Notes: generated from the letters alone by a model not told the origin. Shown: positions 31,196 through 39,478, counted from the first letter of the stretch. The stretch: DNA of 49,316 nucleotides from CAZQSS01 sp964596405 (GCA_964596405.1 CAZQSS010000004.1:1-49316); one strand, 5' to 3'. A program made the numbers and translations.

Positions 31196-33412
31196 ATGGT
31201 CCAAAAGTTCTCTTGTGAGTGGGGGGGAAAAACCCTCACGATTGAGGTTGGCAAATTAACCAACCAAACTAACGGCGCCTGTACCGTCCAGTACGGCGAA
31301 ACCGTCGTTTTGGCCACGGCCGTGATGAGCCAAAACAAGCGCGAAGGCATTGACTACTTCCCGCTTATGGTGGAGTTTGATGAAAAACTCTACGCCGCCG
31401 GATTAATCAAAGGCTCGCGTTTTATCAAACGCGAAGGCCGGCCTTCAGACGAATCAATTTTAAGCGGTCGGATGATTGACCGCGCCATTCGTCCGTTATT
31501 TGATGACAGCGTCCGTAATGATATCCAGGTGGTGACGACGGTGTTATCTTTTGATGGCGAAAATGACGCTGATGTGGTGGGTTTAGTGGCCGCTTCAGCC
31601 GCTCTCTCAATATCTAATATTCCTTGGACCGGACCGATCGGCGGTATCCGCGTTGGTCAGATCAATGGCGAGTGGGTCATCAACCCCTCATATGAAGCGC
31701 GCCTAAAAAGCGCCTTAGACATGGTGGTGGCCGGCACGCCCGAAAAAGTCATTATGTTAGAAGCCGGCGCCTCCGAAGTACCGGAAAAAACCGTGGTAGA
31801 AGCCATTGCTTTCGGCCAAAAACATCTGCGCGAAGCCATTGATTTAATCAACCAAGTAGTGGCGGCCGTGGGCAAAGAAAAGGTTAAATTTACGCAAGAT
31901 TTAGATGATAATGCCGAAACCGCCCCGGTGGATGAAAATCAGGTTTTAGCCATGGCCCGCGAATATTTATCCCAAAATGTGGCCAAATATTTCTTTGCCA
32001 AAACTTTAACTGTCAAAGCCGAACGGCTGGCCGCTTTTGCCGCCTTGAGCCAGGGTTTAGAAGAACATTTTACCGCCCAGAGCGTTGGTAAAGATCGCCG
32101 CAAAGTGGCGATGAATAGTTTTAAGTTGTTAGTGGAAGAATTTATTACCGAAAAAATTATCAAAGAACAAAAACGCGTAGACGGTCGCAAATTGGATGAA
32201 ATCCGATCGCTCTCGGCCGAGGTTTCCATCCTCCCTCGCACTCATGGCTCGGCCTTGTTCAACCGCGGTGAAACGCAAGTCCTCAGCACCGTCACACTTG
32301 GTTCGCCCGGTATGGTGCAAACTTTAGAAGGCATTGAAGGCTCCAGCAAAAAGCGTTACATGCATCATTACAATTTTCCTCCGTTCTCGGTCGGTGAAGT
32401 CAAACCCATGCGCGGTCCGGGCCGCCGCGATATCGGCCACGGCGCTTTGGCGGAAAAAGCTTTAGCGCCGGTTTTGCCGCCGAAAGAAACATTCCCTTAC
32501 ACCATCCGCGTGGTCTCCGAAGTCCTCGGTTCCAATGGTTCCAGTTCCATGGGTTCTACTTGCGGTTCGTCATTATCATTAATGGATGCCGGCGTGCCGA
32601 TTAAAACTCACGTGGCCGGGATTGCCATTGGTTTGGCCACGGGCGGCAATGATGAATATCAGATTTTAACCGACTTGCAAGACTTAGAAGACGGCAAAGG
32701 CGGTATGGATTTTAAAATTGCCGGCACCAAAGACGGCATCACCGCCATTCAGATGGATACCAAAACCCAAGGCCTCTCCATTAAATTAGTGGAAGAAACG
32801 TTAGAGCGCGGCTACAAGGCCCGCTTAGAAGTGCTGGAGGTCATGAACAAAGCCATTCCGGCGCCGCGCGCCGAGCTTTCCGCTCACGCGCCCCGCATTG
32901 TTTCTTTCCGCATTCTGGTGGATAAGATCCGCGAGGTCATCGGCCCGGGCGGCAAAGTCATCAACGGCATTATTGACGCCACCGGCGTAGAGATTGACAT
33001 TGAAGACGACGGCATGGTTTCTATTACTGCGGTTAATAAAGAAGCTTTGGAAAAAGCCGAAAAGATGGTCAAAGACATTGTGCGCGAAGTGGAAGCCGGC
33101 GAGATTTTTGACGGCACTGTCACCCGCTTAATGGATTTTGGCGCCTTTGTGGAGGTGTTGCCGGGCAAAGAAGGCCTGGTGCATATCTCCGAAATGGCTT
33201 GGGGTCGCACCGACCGGGTGGAAGACGCGGTTAATGTTGGCGACAAAGTCAAGGTGAAAGTGAAAGAGATTGATGAAATGGGCCGGGTCAATTTGACCAT
33301 GCGCGAACTGACGCCTAAACCCGAGGGTTATGTGGAACGGCCCGCTTTTGAACGCCGGCCGCGTCCTCCAATGAGGGGCGGTCACGGTGGCGGCGGTCGT
33401 CGTCGCTTTTAG
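31196..33412 (+). CDS. pnp: polyribonucleotide nucleotidyltransferase (PNPase)
   Basis: With the start at ATG 31196 (MVQKFSCEWGGKTLTIEVGKL) the protein has 738 residues. It has two RNase PH domains (about 1-215 and 310-530, the second with RTHGSALFNRGETQVLSTVTLG), a KH domain (about 545-605) and an S1 domain (about 615-685, DGTVTRLMDFGAFVEVLPGKEGLVHISEMAW). It degrades RNA by phosphorolysis. The tail is Arg/Gly-rich (RPPMRGGHGGGGRRRF), which may add RNA binding. Confidence 0.97.
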   Translation: MVQKFSCEWGGKTLTIEVGKLTNQTNGACTVQYGETVVLATAVMSQNKREGIDYFPLMVEFDEKLYAAGLIKGSRFIKREGRPSDESILSGRMIDRAIRPLFDDSVRNDIQVVTTVLSFDGENDADVVGLVAASAALSISNIPWTGPIGGIRVGQINGEWVINPSYEARLKSALDMVVAGTPEKVIMLEAGASEVPEKTVVEAIAFGQKHLREAIDLINQVVAAVGKEKVKFTQDLDDNAETAPVDENQVLAMAREYLSQNVAKYFFAKTLTVKAERLAAFAALSQGLEEHFTAQSVGKDRRKVAMNSFKLLVEEFITEKIIKEQKRVDGRKLDEIRSLSAEVSILPRTHGSALFNRGETQVLSTVTLGSPGMVQTLEGIEGSSKKRYMHHYNFPPFSVGEVKPMRGPGRRDIGHGALAEKALAPVLPPKETFPYTIRVVSEVLGSNGSSSMGSTCGSSLSLMDAGVPIKTHVAGIAIGLATGGNDEYQILTDLQDLEDGKGGMDFKIAGTKDGITAIQMDTKTQGLSIKLVEETLERGYKARLEVLEVMNKAIPAPRAELSAHAPRIVSFRILVDKIREVIGPGGKVINGIIDATGVEIDIEDDGMVSITAVNKEALEKAEKMVKDIVREVEAGEIFDGTVTRLMDFGAFVEVLPGKEGLVHISEMAWGRTDRVEDAVNVGDKVKVKVKEIDEMGRVNLTMRELTPKPEGYVERPAFERRPRPPMRGGHGGGGRRRF

Positions 33413-33426
33413 TAGATAATTAAGCG

Positions 33427-33463
33427 AAAATCCCCTCCGACGTGACGTCGGAGGGGATTTTTG
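33427..33463 (+). terminator. terminator of pnp
   Basis: AAAATCCCCTCCGACGT pairs with ACGTCGGAGGGGATTTTT, the strongest member of the GACGTGACGTC-core terminator family. Confidence 0.92.
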
Positions 33464-33488
33464 TATATGATACTCTAGACATTCACAG

Positions 33489-33681
33489 TAATCCACAGGG
33501 TAAATTGAGAAAATGAAGGTTGAAAAGTAACTGCCTGCACCGTTAGTTTTTACTGTAGAATCAGCCAAAATATCTAGGTACAGAGCCGCAGGCGGCAACG
33601 GGAAATAAGCTTGAATGAGGTGAGCTTAAATGAAAAACTGACGGTGTGGATAAGTGGTGAGTAACCCACTAGTTATCCCCA
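33489..33681. other. DnaA-box cluster
   Basis: TAATCCACA at 33489-33497, a perfect box (TGTGGATAA) at 33645-33653 and TTATCCCCA at 33673-33681. An AT-rich tract at 33685-33755 shares TCTA-ACAAAT and GTTTAGTC with 8008-8035. It is a secondary origin-like or DnaA-regulated site. Confidence 0.4.
33538..33646 (+). repeat. H2-like structured element, copy III (no H1)
   Basis: CACCGTTAGTTTTT pairs with AAAAACTGACGGTG with one mismatch. The core ACAGAGCCGCAGGCGGC lies at the usual distance from the left arm. Confidence 0.65.
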
Positions 33682-33786
33682 GATTTGTATAGATTAATCT
33701 AGACAAATTTGAGTAAAGTTTAGTCTTAATTTTTGTTTAGCTTTAGCGGAAAAAAGGCCATTTTCACACGTTATTGACAGGCGGAC

Positions 33787-33815
33787 TTGACAAGATTCTA
33801 AAACAGGAGTATAAT
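33787..33815 (+). promoter_or_regulatory. consensus promoter of a structured RNA
   Basis: TTGACA (33787-33792), a 17-base spacer, TATAAT (33810-33815). No ORF follows. Confidence 0.88.
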
Positions 33816-33821
33816 ATATAG

Positions 33822-34137
33822 TAGGACTGATAAATGGTCCTTGGTTAAATGGTTCTTTAACCCGCTCCTTGATAAATTACAACTTTACTCTCTGATTACC
33901 TTGCGAGGTATTCACGGCCTGATCTGTCCAGACAAAGGAAAGCCATAAGAGGGTAGAAGTTTTAACAAGCGTCTTAGAAGAATAGATGTTCACTAAATTT
34001 GGTCTGGATAATACTGGACCAAAAACGTTCTCGAATGAGGACGCAGTCCCGGTTACGGGACAGCGAGCTCGCTTCTAAGAAATTAAGGGCGTCTTGCCTC
34101 TAAAAATACTAAGTTATTTGGGCATTAGACGCCCTTT
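33822..34137 (+). ncRNA. structured non-coding RNA, class unknown
   Basis: A perfect promoter and a terminator bracket about 315 bases without a reading frame. Visible pairings are TCTTAGAAG (33973) with CTTCTAAGA (34072), GGTC...GACC near 34000, the hairpin TCCCG-GTTA-CGGGA, and GCGAGCTCGC. A boxA-like GGTTCTTTAACC lies near the 5' end. I could not match it to RNase P RNA, tmRNA, SRP RNA or 6S RNA. Confidence 0.7.
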
Positions 34138-34138
34138 T
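34086..34138 (+). terminator. terminator of the structured RNA
   Basis: GGGCGTC and GACGCCC pair across a roughly 35-base loop and are followed by TTTT. H1 copy IV starts in the T-run. Confidence 0.7.
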
Positions 34139-34209
34139 GTGTTACTGGCTTGAAAATTTTGGCTTTTTTAAAGCCGGATAAGGCCAAAATTTTCAATAGC
34201 AGTAACACA
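34138..34209 (+). repeat. H1 palindrome, copy IV
   Basis: TGTGTTACTG pairs with CAGTAACACA, and TTGAAAATTTTGGC pairs with GCCAAAATTTTCAA inside. It shares GTTACTGGCT and GAAAATTT with copy I. Confidence 0.85.
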
Positions 34210-34322
34210 TCCCTCACTTTATCTATGTAGGTAGATTGCCTGTTACCCAAGAAAGCCGCAGGCGTTGCCGTGGCACAATGAATCAATTAAGTAGAATCTT
34301 GCTTTGGATAAAGTGATGGGAT
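34209..34322 (+). repeat. H2 structured element, copy IV
   Basis: ATCCCTCACTTTATC pairs with GATAAAGTGA-T-GGGAT (one extra T). The core is AAGAAAGCCGCAGGCGTTGC followed by CGTGGCACAA. Confidence 0.85.
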
Positions 34323-34336
34323 AGCAACCACACGGA

Positions 34337-34463
34337 ATTGATTTTGGAGTTTGATACTGGGATGTATACGATAAGCTCAAGGATTCTTTCGCCCGCTCCC
34401 TTAAGGGGAGTTTTTTGTTTGACCACACATGTCAACGGAGGTATAATTTAAGGAATAATAATG
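34337..34463 (+). repeat. direct repeat with terminator and promoter, left copy
   Basis: TTGATTTTGG, AAGCTCAAGGATTCTTTCG, the hairpin CTCCCTTAAGGGGAG with T6, TTTGACCA and GTATAAT recur in order at 35375-35505. The two copies flank the BRO-N gene. Confidence 0.75.
34396..34417 (+). terminator. terminator in the left direct repeat
   Basis: CTCCCTTAAGGGGAG stem-loop with six T. Confidence 0.7.
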
Positions 34464-34482
34464 ATAATATTAAATTGGACTT

Positions 34483-35325
34483 ATGAAAAAAATATCGAAA
34501 AATAAAGCCATTGCTATTTTTGAAGGTAAACAAATTCGCCGCCATTGGAATGAAGAAAAAGAACTTTGGTATTTTTCGGTGGTTGATGTGGTTGGAGTTT
34601 TAACAGAAAGTGCTGACCCTAGAAAGTATTGGAACAAATTAGCACAACGCTTGAGAGAAGAAGGAAGTGAGGTGGTGACAAAATGTCACCAACTGAAAAT
34701 GCCGGCTGCGGACGGCAAGTTTTACTTGACTGATGCCGCCGATACCGAGGCAATGTTTAGAATAATTCAATCGATTCCTTCGCCTAAGGCGGAACCATTT
34801 AAGCTTTGGTTGGCGCGGGTGGGCTATGAAAGAATTGAAGAAACCGAAGATCCGGAAAAAGCCATTCAAAGAGCGTTGGCGACTTATCTTAAAAAAGGAT
34901 ATTCCAAAGAGTGGGTTGATTTGCGCTTAAAAACTATTGAAATTAGAAAGGATTTAACTAATGAATGGAACGAGCGGGGCGTGAAGACCAGCGACGAATT
35001 TGCTATTTTAACCGATGATATTTCTTTTGCTTGGGCCGGGTTAAAGACAAAGGACTACAAAAAACATAAGGACTTAAAAAAAGAAAATTTGCGGGATAAT
35101 ATGACCAATTTGGAATTGGTTTTGAATATGTTGGCGGAGACCGCGACTGTTGAAATTTCGCATAAGCGCGAACCAAAAACATTTCCGGAAAATCGGCAAG
35201 TGGCGCGCGAGGGCGGAGGGATTGCCGGCCACGCTCGCAGACAAATTGAGGCTAAAACCGGAAAACCGGTAATAAGTAAATTAAATTTTCAAAAATTACA
35301 AGAACAAAAAAAGCTAAAAGAATGA
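34483..35325 (+). CDS. BRO-N family protein
   Basis: The 280-residue protein starts with a BRO-N domain (about 8-110: IRRHWNEEKELWYFSVVDVVGVLTES...KYWNKLAQRLREEG, then RIIQSIPSPKAEPFKLWLARVG), a DNA-binding domain known from viral and phage antirepressors. A conserved C-terminal part follows (GLKKENLRDNMTNLELVLNMLAE-type, IAGHARRQIEAKTGKPV). Free-living versions are frequent in CPR and in accessory DNA, and the DinD-like branch is linked to DNA damage. It stands between two direct repeats, each with terminator and promoter, as a self-contained cassette. Confidence 0.88.
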   Translation: MKKISKNKAIAIFEGKQIRRHWNEEKELWYFSVVDVVGVLTESADPRKYWNKLAQRLREEGSEVVTKCHQLKMPAADGKFYLTDAADTEAMFRIIQSIPSPKAEPFKLWLARVGYERIEETEDPEKAIQRALATYLKKGYSKEWVDLRLKTIEIRKDLTNEWNERGVKTSDEFAILTDDISFAWAGLKTKDYKKHKDLKKENLRDNMTNLELVLNMLAETATVEISHKREPKTFPENRQVAREGGGIAGHARRQIEAKTGKPVISKLNFQKLQEQKKLKE

Positions 35326-35374
35326 ATTGGAACGACAGGCAATCATCCGGAATTTCAGGGCAGTTTGAATGATA

Positions 35375-35505
35375 AGGTTGATTTTGGTGTTGAAAAAAAA
35401 TGATGCCGAGTTTTTAAGCTCAAGGATTCTTTCGTCCACTCCCTTAAGGGGAGTTTTTTGTTTTTGACCATCGCACCAAACGGATGTATAATTAAATGAA
35501 TAATA
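35375..35505 (+). repeat. direct repeat with terminator and promoter, right copy
   Basis: Matches 34337-34463 with small changes. It contains the hairpin CTCCCTTAAGGGGAG (35439-35459) and GTATAAT before the methyltransferase. Confidence 0.75.
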
Positions 35506-35523
35506 AAGAGTCTGGGGATAATT

Positions 35524-36336
35524 ATGCAAAAGCCATATTACGAAAAATCGAGGTTTAAATTATACAACGCCGATTGCTTGGATATTCTTGCCGAGCTTCC
35601 GGAAAGTTCGGTTGATATGGTTTTTGCCGATCCACCTTATCTTCTTTCGAACGGCGGTTTTACTGTTCATGCCGGTCGCCGCGTAAGTGTAAACAAAGGT
35701 GAGTGGGATAAAAGTAATGGATTAAAAAAAGATTTTGAGTTTCATCTTAAATGGATACAGGCCGTTAAGCGTGTATTAAAACCAAGTGGCACAATTTGGA
35801 TTAGCGGAACTTATCACTCAATTTATCAATGTGGTTTTGCGCTTCAAGTGGCTGGTTTTCACGTCCTTAACGATATCGCATGGTTTAAACCTAACGCGTC
35901 GCCGAATTTGAGTTGCCGTTTTTTTACCGCGAGCCACGAAACGCTGGTGTGGGCAAGAAAAGATAAAAAAGCAAAGCACATTTTTAATTATGACTTGATG
36001 AAAAACGGGACTTGGCCGGAAGATGCGCTTAAAAAGCCCGGACTTCAAATGCGCTCAGTTTGGTCAATGGGTACCCCCAAACCCATTGAAAAAAAATTTG
36101 GCAAACATCCAACACAAAAACCGGAGGATTTATTAAAGCGAATTGTGCTTGCAAGTACAAATAAAGGTGATTTGATTGTTGATCCCTTTACTGGAAGCTC
36201 AACAACAGGTATTGCCTCTTATCTTTTGGGACGAGATTTTATCGGAATTGATATGGATAAAAGATATTTGGATTTATCAATAAAGCGATTTGAAGAATTG
36301 GATCATAATTTGAAAAATAAGTATTCAAAAGCATGA
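35524..36336 (+). CDS. DpnA-like DNA adenine methyltransferase
   Basis: The 270-residue protein is of the beta class, with the catalytic DPPY at 36-39 preceding the AdoMet motif DPFTGSSTTG near 218-227. The stretches LSNGGFTVHAGRRVSVNKGEWDKS and NDIAWFKPNASPNLSCRFFTASHETLVWA are those of DpnA-type methylases (second methylase of DpnII-like systems; GATC). The exact site is inferred only from this resemblance. A nuclease gene lies 0.5 kb downstream, so the pair forms a likely restriction-modification system. Confidence 0.9.
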   Translation: MQKPYYEKSRFKLYNADCLDILAELPESSVDMVFADPPYLLSNGGFTVHAGRRVSVNKGEWDKSNGLKKDFEFHLKWIQAVKRVLKPSGTIWISGTYHSIYQCGFALQVAGFHVLNDIAWFKPNASPNLSCRFFTASHETLVWARKDKKAKHIFNYDLMKNGTWPEDALKKPGLQMRSVWSMGTPKPIEKKFGKHPTQKPEDLLKRIVLASTNKGDLIVDPFTGSSTTGIASYLLGRDFIGIDMDKRYLDLSIKRFEELDHNLKNKYSKA

Positions 36337-36761
36337 AGATAAAGAACAAAAAAATCCTTATAAATAAGATAAATAGATCCCTTTGGTGGCACGTGATACC
36401 TAAAGATTCCGCTGCATATAAAAAACGTGGAAAATTTTTTGCGTCAACATATAAGCAAGCAGAATTTTATGGCAAACCAAACGATGTTCCAGAAAAAATA
36501 GAAGTTTTGAACCCAATATGTGGAATTTCAGAAATAAATATTCTTAAGATTTTGTTTCCGACGAATTATAAAAAATTACACGCGTCTGTTATAGACGATA
36601 GTAAAGATTGGTATAACCGGCGTATTAGGCTTGATTCAGAAATGTATCAAAAGGCGAAAAATATGGGTTATGATGCTATCGTTTTGTTTGGCAGTAATTC
36701 AAATAGATGTCTTATGAAAAACAGAAAACCACACTCTATGGAGTTAAATTTGTGCAAATAA
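36333..36761 (+). CDS. unknown protein inside the R-M locus, possible ADP-ribosyltransferase fold
   Basis: The 142-residue protein overlaps the methyltransferase stop by four bases (ATGA), so it is translationally coupled. Its pattern LWWHVIPKDSAAYKKRGKFFASTYKQAEFYG and later GYDAIVLFGS vaguely recalls ADP-ribosyltransferase-like folds. I cannot confirm the catalytic residues. It is AT-rich like the rest of the island. It could be an accessory control or effector protein of the restriction locus. Confidence 0.6.
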   Translation: MKIKNKKILINKINRSLWWHVIPKDSAAYKKRGKFFASTYKQAEFYGKPNDVPEKIEVLNPICGISEINILKILFPTNYKKLHASVIDDSKDWYNRRIRLDSEMYQKAKNMGYDAIVLFGSNSNRCLMKNRKPHSMELNLCK

Positions 36762-36764
36762 TTT

Positions 36765-36827
36765 TATGAAAATCATTACGCGCACAGCAGCGACAAAAAG
36801 TTTTAAAGATAATTTTTTAAAAAAATA
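36765..36827 (+). pseudogene. 20-residue ORF remnant
   Basis: MKIITRTAATKSFKDNFLKK-stop lies between the unknown ORF and the nuclease. It may be a leader or the stump of a lost gene. Confidence 0.3.
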
Positions 36828-36829
36828 AT

Positions 36830-37351
36830 ATGAAAGAAAAAGGCGTGGGTGGTGGAAACACGATAACGGGATTAAACTTTGAACGAGAGCGCGACATATT
36901 AGAGCTTCTCAAAAAACAGAAAGGATATGTTGTAAAAGGTAGTATCATTTTTTACAAAGACAAAGAAGTTGCACAAAGTTATCGAAAGAACGCTCTTTAT
37001 AAATATTTAGAATCAAAAGGAGTTGATTATAAAAAATATTTATCTAAAAAACTTCTCCCTGACGAAGCGCTTTATGTTATAGTAAATAATACCCTTTTTA
37101 TTATTGAGATGAAATTTCAAAAAGTCGCCGGATCAGTTGATGAAAAGCTGCAGACGTGTGATTTTAAAAGAAAGCAATATGCAAAGTTAATGGCACCTTT
37201 GAATACAGAAGTAGAGTATATCTATATCCTAAGCGAATGGTTTAATAAGCCTCCATACAAGGACGTTTTGGACTATATAATTTCTGTGGGATGCCAATAT
37301 TATTTTAAATATTTGCCGTTACAAAAATTAGGGTTGCCAGTACCGGTTTAA
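36830..37351 (+). CDS. PD-(D/E)XK restriction endonuclease
   Basis: The 173-residue protein opens GVGGGNTITGLNFERERD, a pattern I associate with some type II endonucleases. It has a PD-(D/E)XK active site: PDE at 77-79 and EMKFQ at 93-97 (PD-x14-ExK), followed by the conserved KRKQYAKL helix. It would cleave DNA unmethylated at the site protected by the methyltransferase at 35524. The recognition sequence is unknown. No strong ribosome site is visible. Confidence 0.82.
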   Translation: MKEKGVGGGNTITGLNFERERDILELLKKQKGYVVKGSIIFYKDKEVAQSYRKNALYKYLESKGVDYKKYLSKKLLPDEALYVIVNNTLFIIEMKFQKVAGSVDEKLQTCDFKRKQYAKLMAPLNTEVEYIYILSEWFNKPPYKDVLDYIISVGCQYYFKYLPLQKLGLPVPV

Positions 37352-37426
37352 AAGGATTTTGGCGTGGCATTAAAAGCCGCACTGAGCAGACAGATCTGTT
37401 AATTGGTCTTGAATAGTGATTTTATA

Positions 37427-37454
37427 TTGACAAATTTTTGGCAGAGTGTATAAT
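37427..37454 (+). promoter_or_regulatory. consensus promoter of the AIPR gene
   Basis: TTGACA (37427-37432), a 16-base spacer, TATAAT (37449-37454). Confidence 0.85.
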
Positions 37455-37473
37455 GATAATGAAATCATCTGCA

Positions 37474-37587
37474 CCCCGCAATGATTTTTGTCACCAGGGA
37501 AACCTGTGGCAGCCAAAGCATGATGCTTGGCACGCTTAGCGGAAGCTAGCAAAGGTCGACTTAGGCTACCAACTTAAGCACGCGGGG
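37474..37587 (+). ncRNA. multi-hairpin structured leader of the AIPR gene
   Basis: CCCCGC (37474) and GCGGGG (37582) can close a junction with four successive hairpins: CCAGG-GAAA-CCTG, CCAAAGC...GCTTGG, GCTTAGC-GGAA-GCTAGC and GGTCG...GCTACC. A further ACGCG/CGCGT pair follows. The 114-base span equals that of H2 elements. No known riboswitch was recognised. Confidence 0.6.
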
Positions 37588-37621
37588 ACGCGTGTATTTT
37601 TATTTATTAAAAATTGTTTAT

Positions 37622-38848
37622 ATGAAAACAACTCACATAAAATTTCCAGTTCTCACGTTCCGTCGAATAGCCGCACCAGAGATGTTTGGTGTGTCGCGGT
37701 CTGAAATTGAAGAGGACGGCGAAGGCGCCACACTGTATGTGGCCACAATTGACGCTCGGCAACTTCCTCGTGAACTTGAAGAGTGGCGGAAAATTAATCC
37801 GCGCGAGTCAAATCCAAACTCCAGGGTTTCTAAGGATATAAGAAAAACGCTTGAGGAGGCACCATTGAGTTTTATCCTTCGTAATCGCGGGTTGACGATT
37901 TTAACACAAAAAACGATCTTTGATAATAAAGAGGGTGTATTAAGTTTAGAAATGGCAGATCAGGAGCTACATGGGCTACTTGATGGCGGGCACACATTTG
38001 AGGTCTTGTGTGACTTTTTGGACGGCCTGCCAGCGGAAGACGTTGAAGAAGCTAATATATTATTGAAGCTTGAGATTATAGAAGGTGTTGTGGAAAGGGA
38101 CGCTGTAGTTAATATCGTGGCAGCACGTAATACTTCCGCCCAAGTTAAGGAGCAATCTCTTGAAAATTTGCGCGGAAGCTTTGATAGAATTAAGGAAGTT
38201 CTCAAGGATACTCCATATCTTAAACACATTTCTTTTAAGGAAACTGAATTTGACGAAGAGGGAGACAAAAAGGAAATTGATATTCGTGATATTTTGTCGT
38301 ATTTAATTTGTTTTGACGTCGAAGGTTATAGTGGCGATAGTCATCCTGTTTTCACCTATTCGCAAAAAAGCGAAGTGGTCGAGTATTTCAAACGAAATAA
38401 GGACAGACTAAATAAATATATTGACTTGTTACCTGTGATCCTTGAATTGCACGACAAAATTCATTTAACCATGCCAGACGCATATAATTCGAAGACGGGT
38501 GGATCGTTCGGGAAATTGACAGGCGTGGTTTGGACTAAAAATAAAAAACGAATGCAAGATGTAGAGTTGCCGTTTATACAACAAACATCCGAGTATAAAA
38601 TTCCTAGCGGCTTTATTTATCCAGCCTTAGCAGCGTTTCGTTCTGATGTAAAGGTTAATGGAGGCAAGACGACGTGGAAAATTGATCCTGCCAAAATTTT
38701 GCCTGAACTTATCGAAGATATTGCCGAACAAGTAGGAAAACAGTCCCAGGAATTCCGTAATCCAAATAAGCTCGGCAAGAACCAAGCGACTTGGAGTTTG
38801 TGTTATTTCGTTGTTGAGCGTGGATTGTTTCGTCGCAATATTAGGTAA
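37622..38848 (+). CDS. AIPR family (abortive infection phage resistance) protein
   Basis: I place the start at 37622 (MKTTHIKFPV), giving 408 residues. The segments LSFILRNRGLTILTQK, GLLDGGHTFEVLCDFL and VNIVAARNTSAQVKEQSLENLRGSFDRIK are typical of the AIPR family (PF10592), whose members were first found as phage-abortive proteins. The biochemical activity is not well established. It has its own consensus promoter and a 160-base structured leader, and no partner gene directly attached. Confidence 0.8.
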   Translation: MKTTHIKFPVLTFRRIAAPEMFGVSRSEIEEDGEGATLYVATIDARQLPRELEEWRKINPRESNPNSRVSKDIRKTLEEAPLSFILRNRGLTILTQKTIFDNKEGVLSLEMADQELHGLLDGGHTFEVLCDFLDGLPAEDVEEANILLKLEIIEGVVERDAVVNIVAARNTSAQVKEQSLENLRGSFDRIKEVLKDTPYLKHISFKETEFDEEGDKKEIDIRDILSYLICFDVEGYSGDSHPVFTYSQKSEVVEYFKRNKDRLNKYIDLLPVILELHDKIHLTMPDAYNSKTGGSFGKLTGVVWTKNKKRMQDVELPFIQQTSEYKIPSGFIYPALAAFRSDVKVNGGKTTWKIDPAKILPELIEDIAEQVGKQSQEFRNPNKLGKNQATWSLCYFVVERGLFRRNIR

Positions 38849-38970
38849 GCACGCAACAGTGTGCTTTGCGGACACTACCTTTGTAAAATCTCCACCTCAA
38901 TAAACTCATTCACACAAACTTGCTTGCCCGCCTTTGGAGGGATAATGTGAGAATGAGAATTTTAAAAAAT

Positions 38971-39048
38971 TATGGATTATTTTGAAGAAGTAAATCAGTG
39001 GGCGAGTGGGTTGATGGTGGAGGAAATTAAAATAGTCGAGGGGAAATA
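38971..39048 (+). pseudogene. 25-residue ORF, probable remnant
   Basis: MDYFEEVNQWASGLMVEEIKIVEGK-stop, ending directly at the terminator at 39048. It lacks a clear ribosome site. It is probably the end of a degraded gene. Confidence 0.3.
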
Positions 39049-39079
39049 AAAAAGAATGGGCCGTGTCCCATTCTTTTTT
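39048..39079. terminator. strong bidirectional terminator
   Basis: AAAAAAGAATGGG/CCCATTCTTTTTT, with T-runs on both strands. Confidence 0.85.
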
Positions 39080-39109
39080 GTGTTTATCATTAGTTATAAC
39101 TATCTAGCC

Positions 39110-39428
39110 TTAGGTTTCGTCTTCGAAATCGGCACCCTCGGCGTTATTACGTGTCCATTTTATTGAGTCCAATGCATTTTGTTCTGATTCATACGCTTCG
39201 CTGCTCATCGCCACTATTTTGTAATTTTTGTCTGATTTTAGTATCCAGTAGTAGTGATTAGAGATGTCTTTTTTGAGGCTAAATTTAGCTATGTTATCAT
39301 TTTTTAAGGTAAGGGCAACTTTTTATTTCCACAACATCGACTTTTGGTATTGGCACGGTGCCTGCTGGGCGGTAATCAAGCAAGGATATTACACAAAAAA
39401 GTCGTCCAGCATTAAATTTAGCATACAT
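39110..39428 (-). pseudogene. DUF1508-like gene, frameshifted or without a normal start
   Basis: Minus-strand codons 39292-39110 read IAKFSLKKDISNHYYWILKS...VAMSSEAYESEQNALDSIKW, a clear DUF1508 (YegP-like) domain. The codon where MAKF would be expected is ATA, and no in-frame ATG precedes it. An upstream ORF from ATG 39428 in another frame would join it if one base in the A6 run near 39301 were removed. This could be a sequencing indel, a real pseudogene, or a frameshift. A TTGACA/TAAATT promoter-like pair overlaps 39413-39441. Confidence 0.6.
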
Positions 39429-39478
39429 AAACAAATCTGTCAAGTTTTACATTTATTTTACACTATTTTTACATTATA

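Noticed and set aside
33822..34137. RNase P RNA or tmRNA
   Set aside because: GGAAAG occurs, but the remaining conserved blocks (such as ACAGAA) and a tRNA-like end were not found.
34483..36336. Alternative genetic code (TGA recoded)
   Set aside because: Well-recognised genes such as the BRO-N and methyltransferase genes end at TGA at the expected length.
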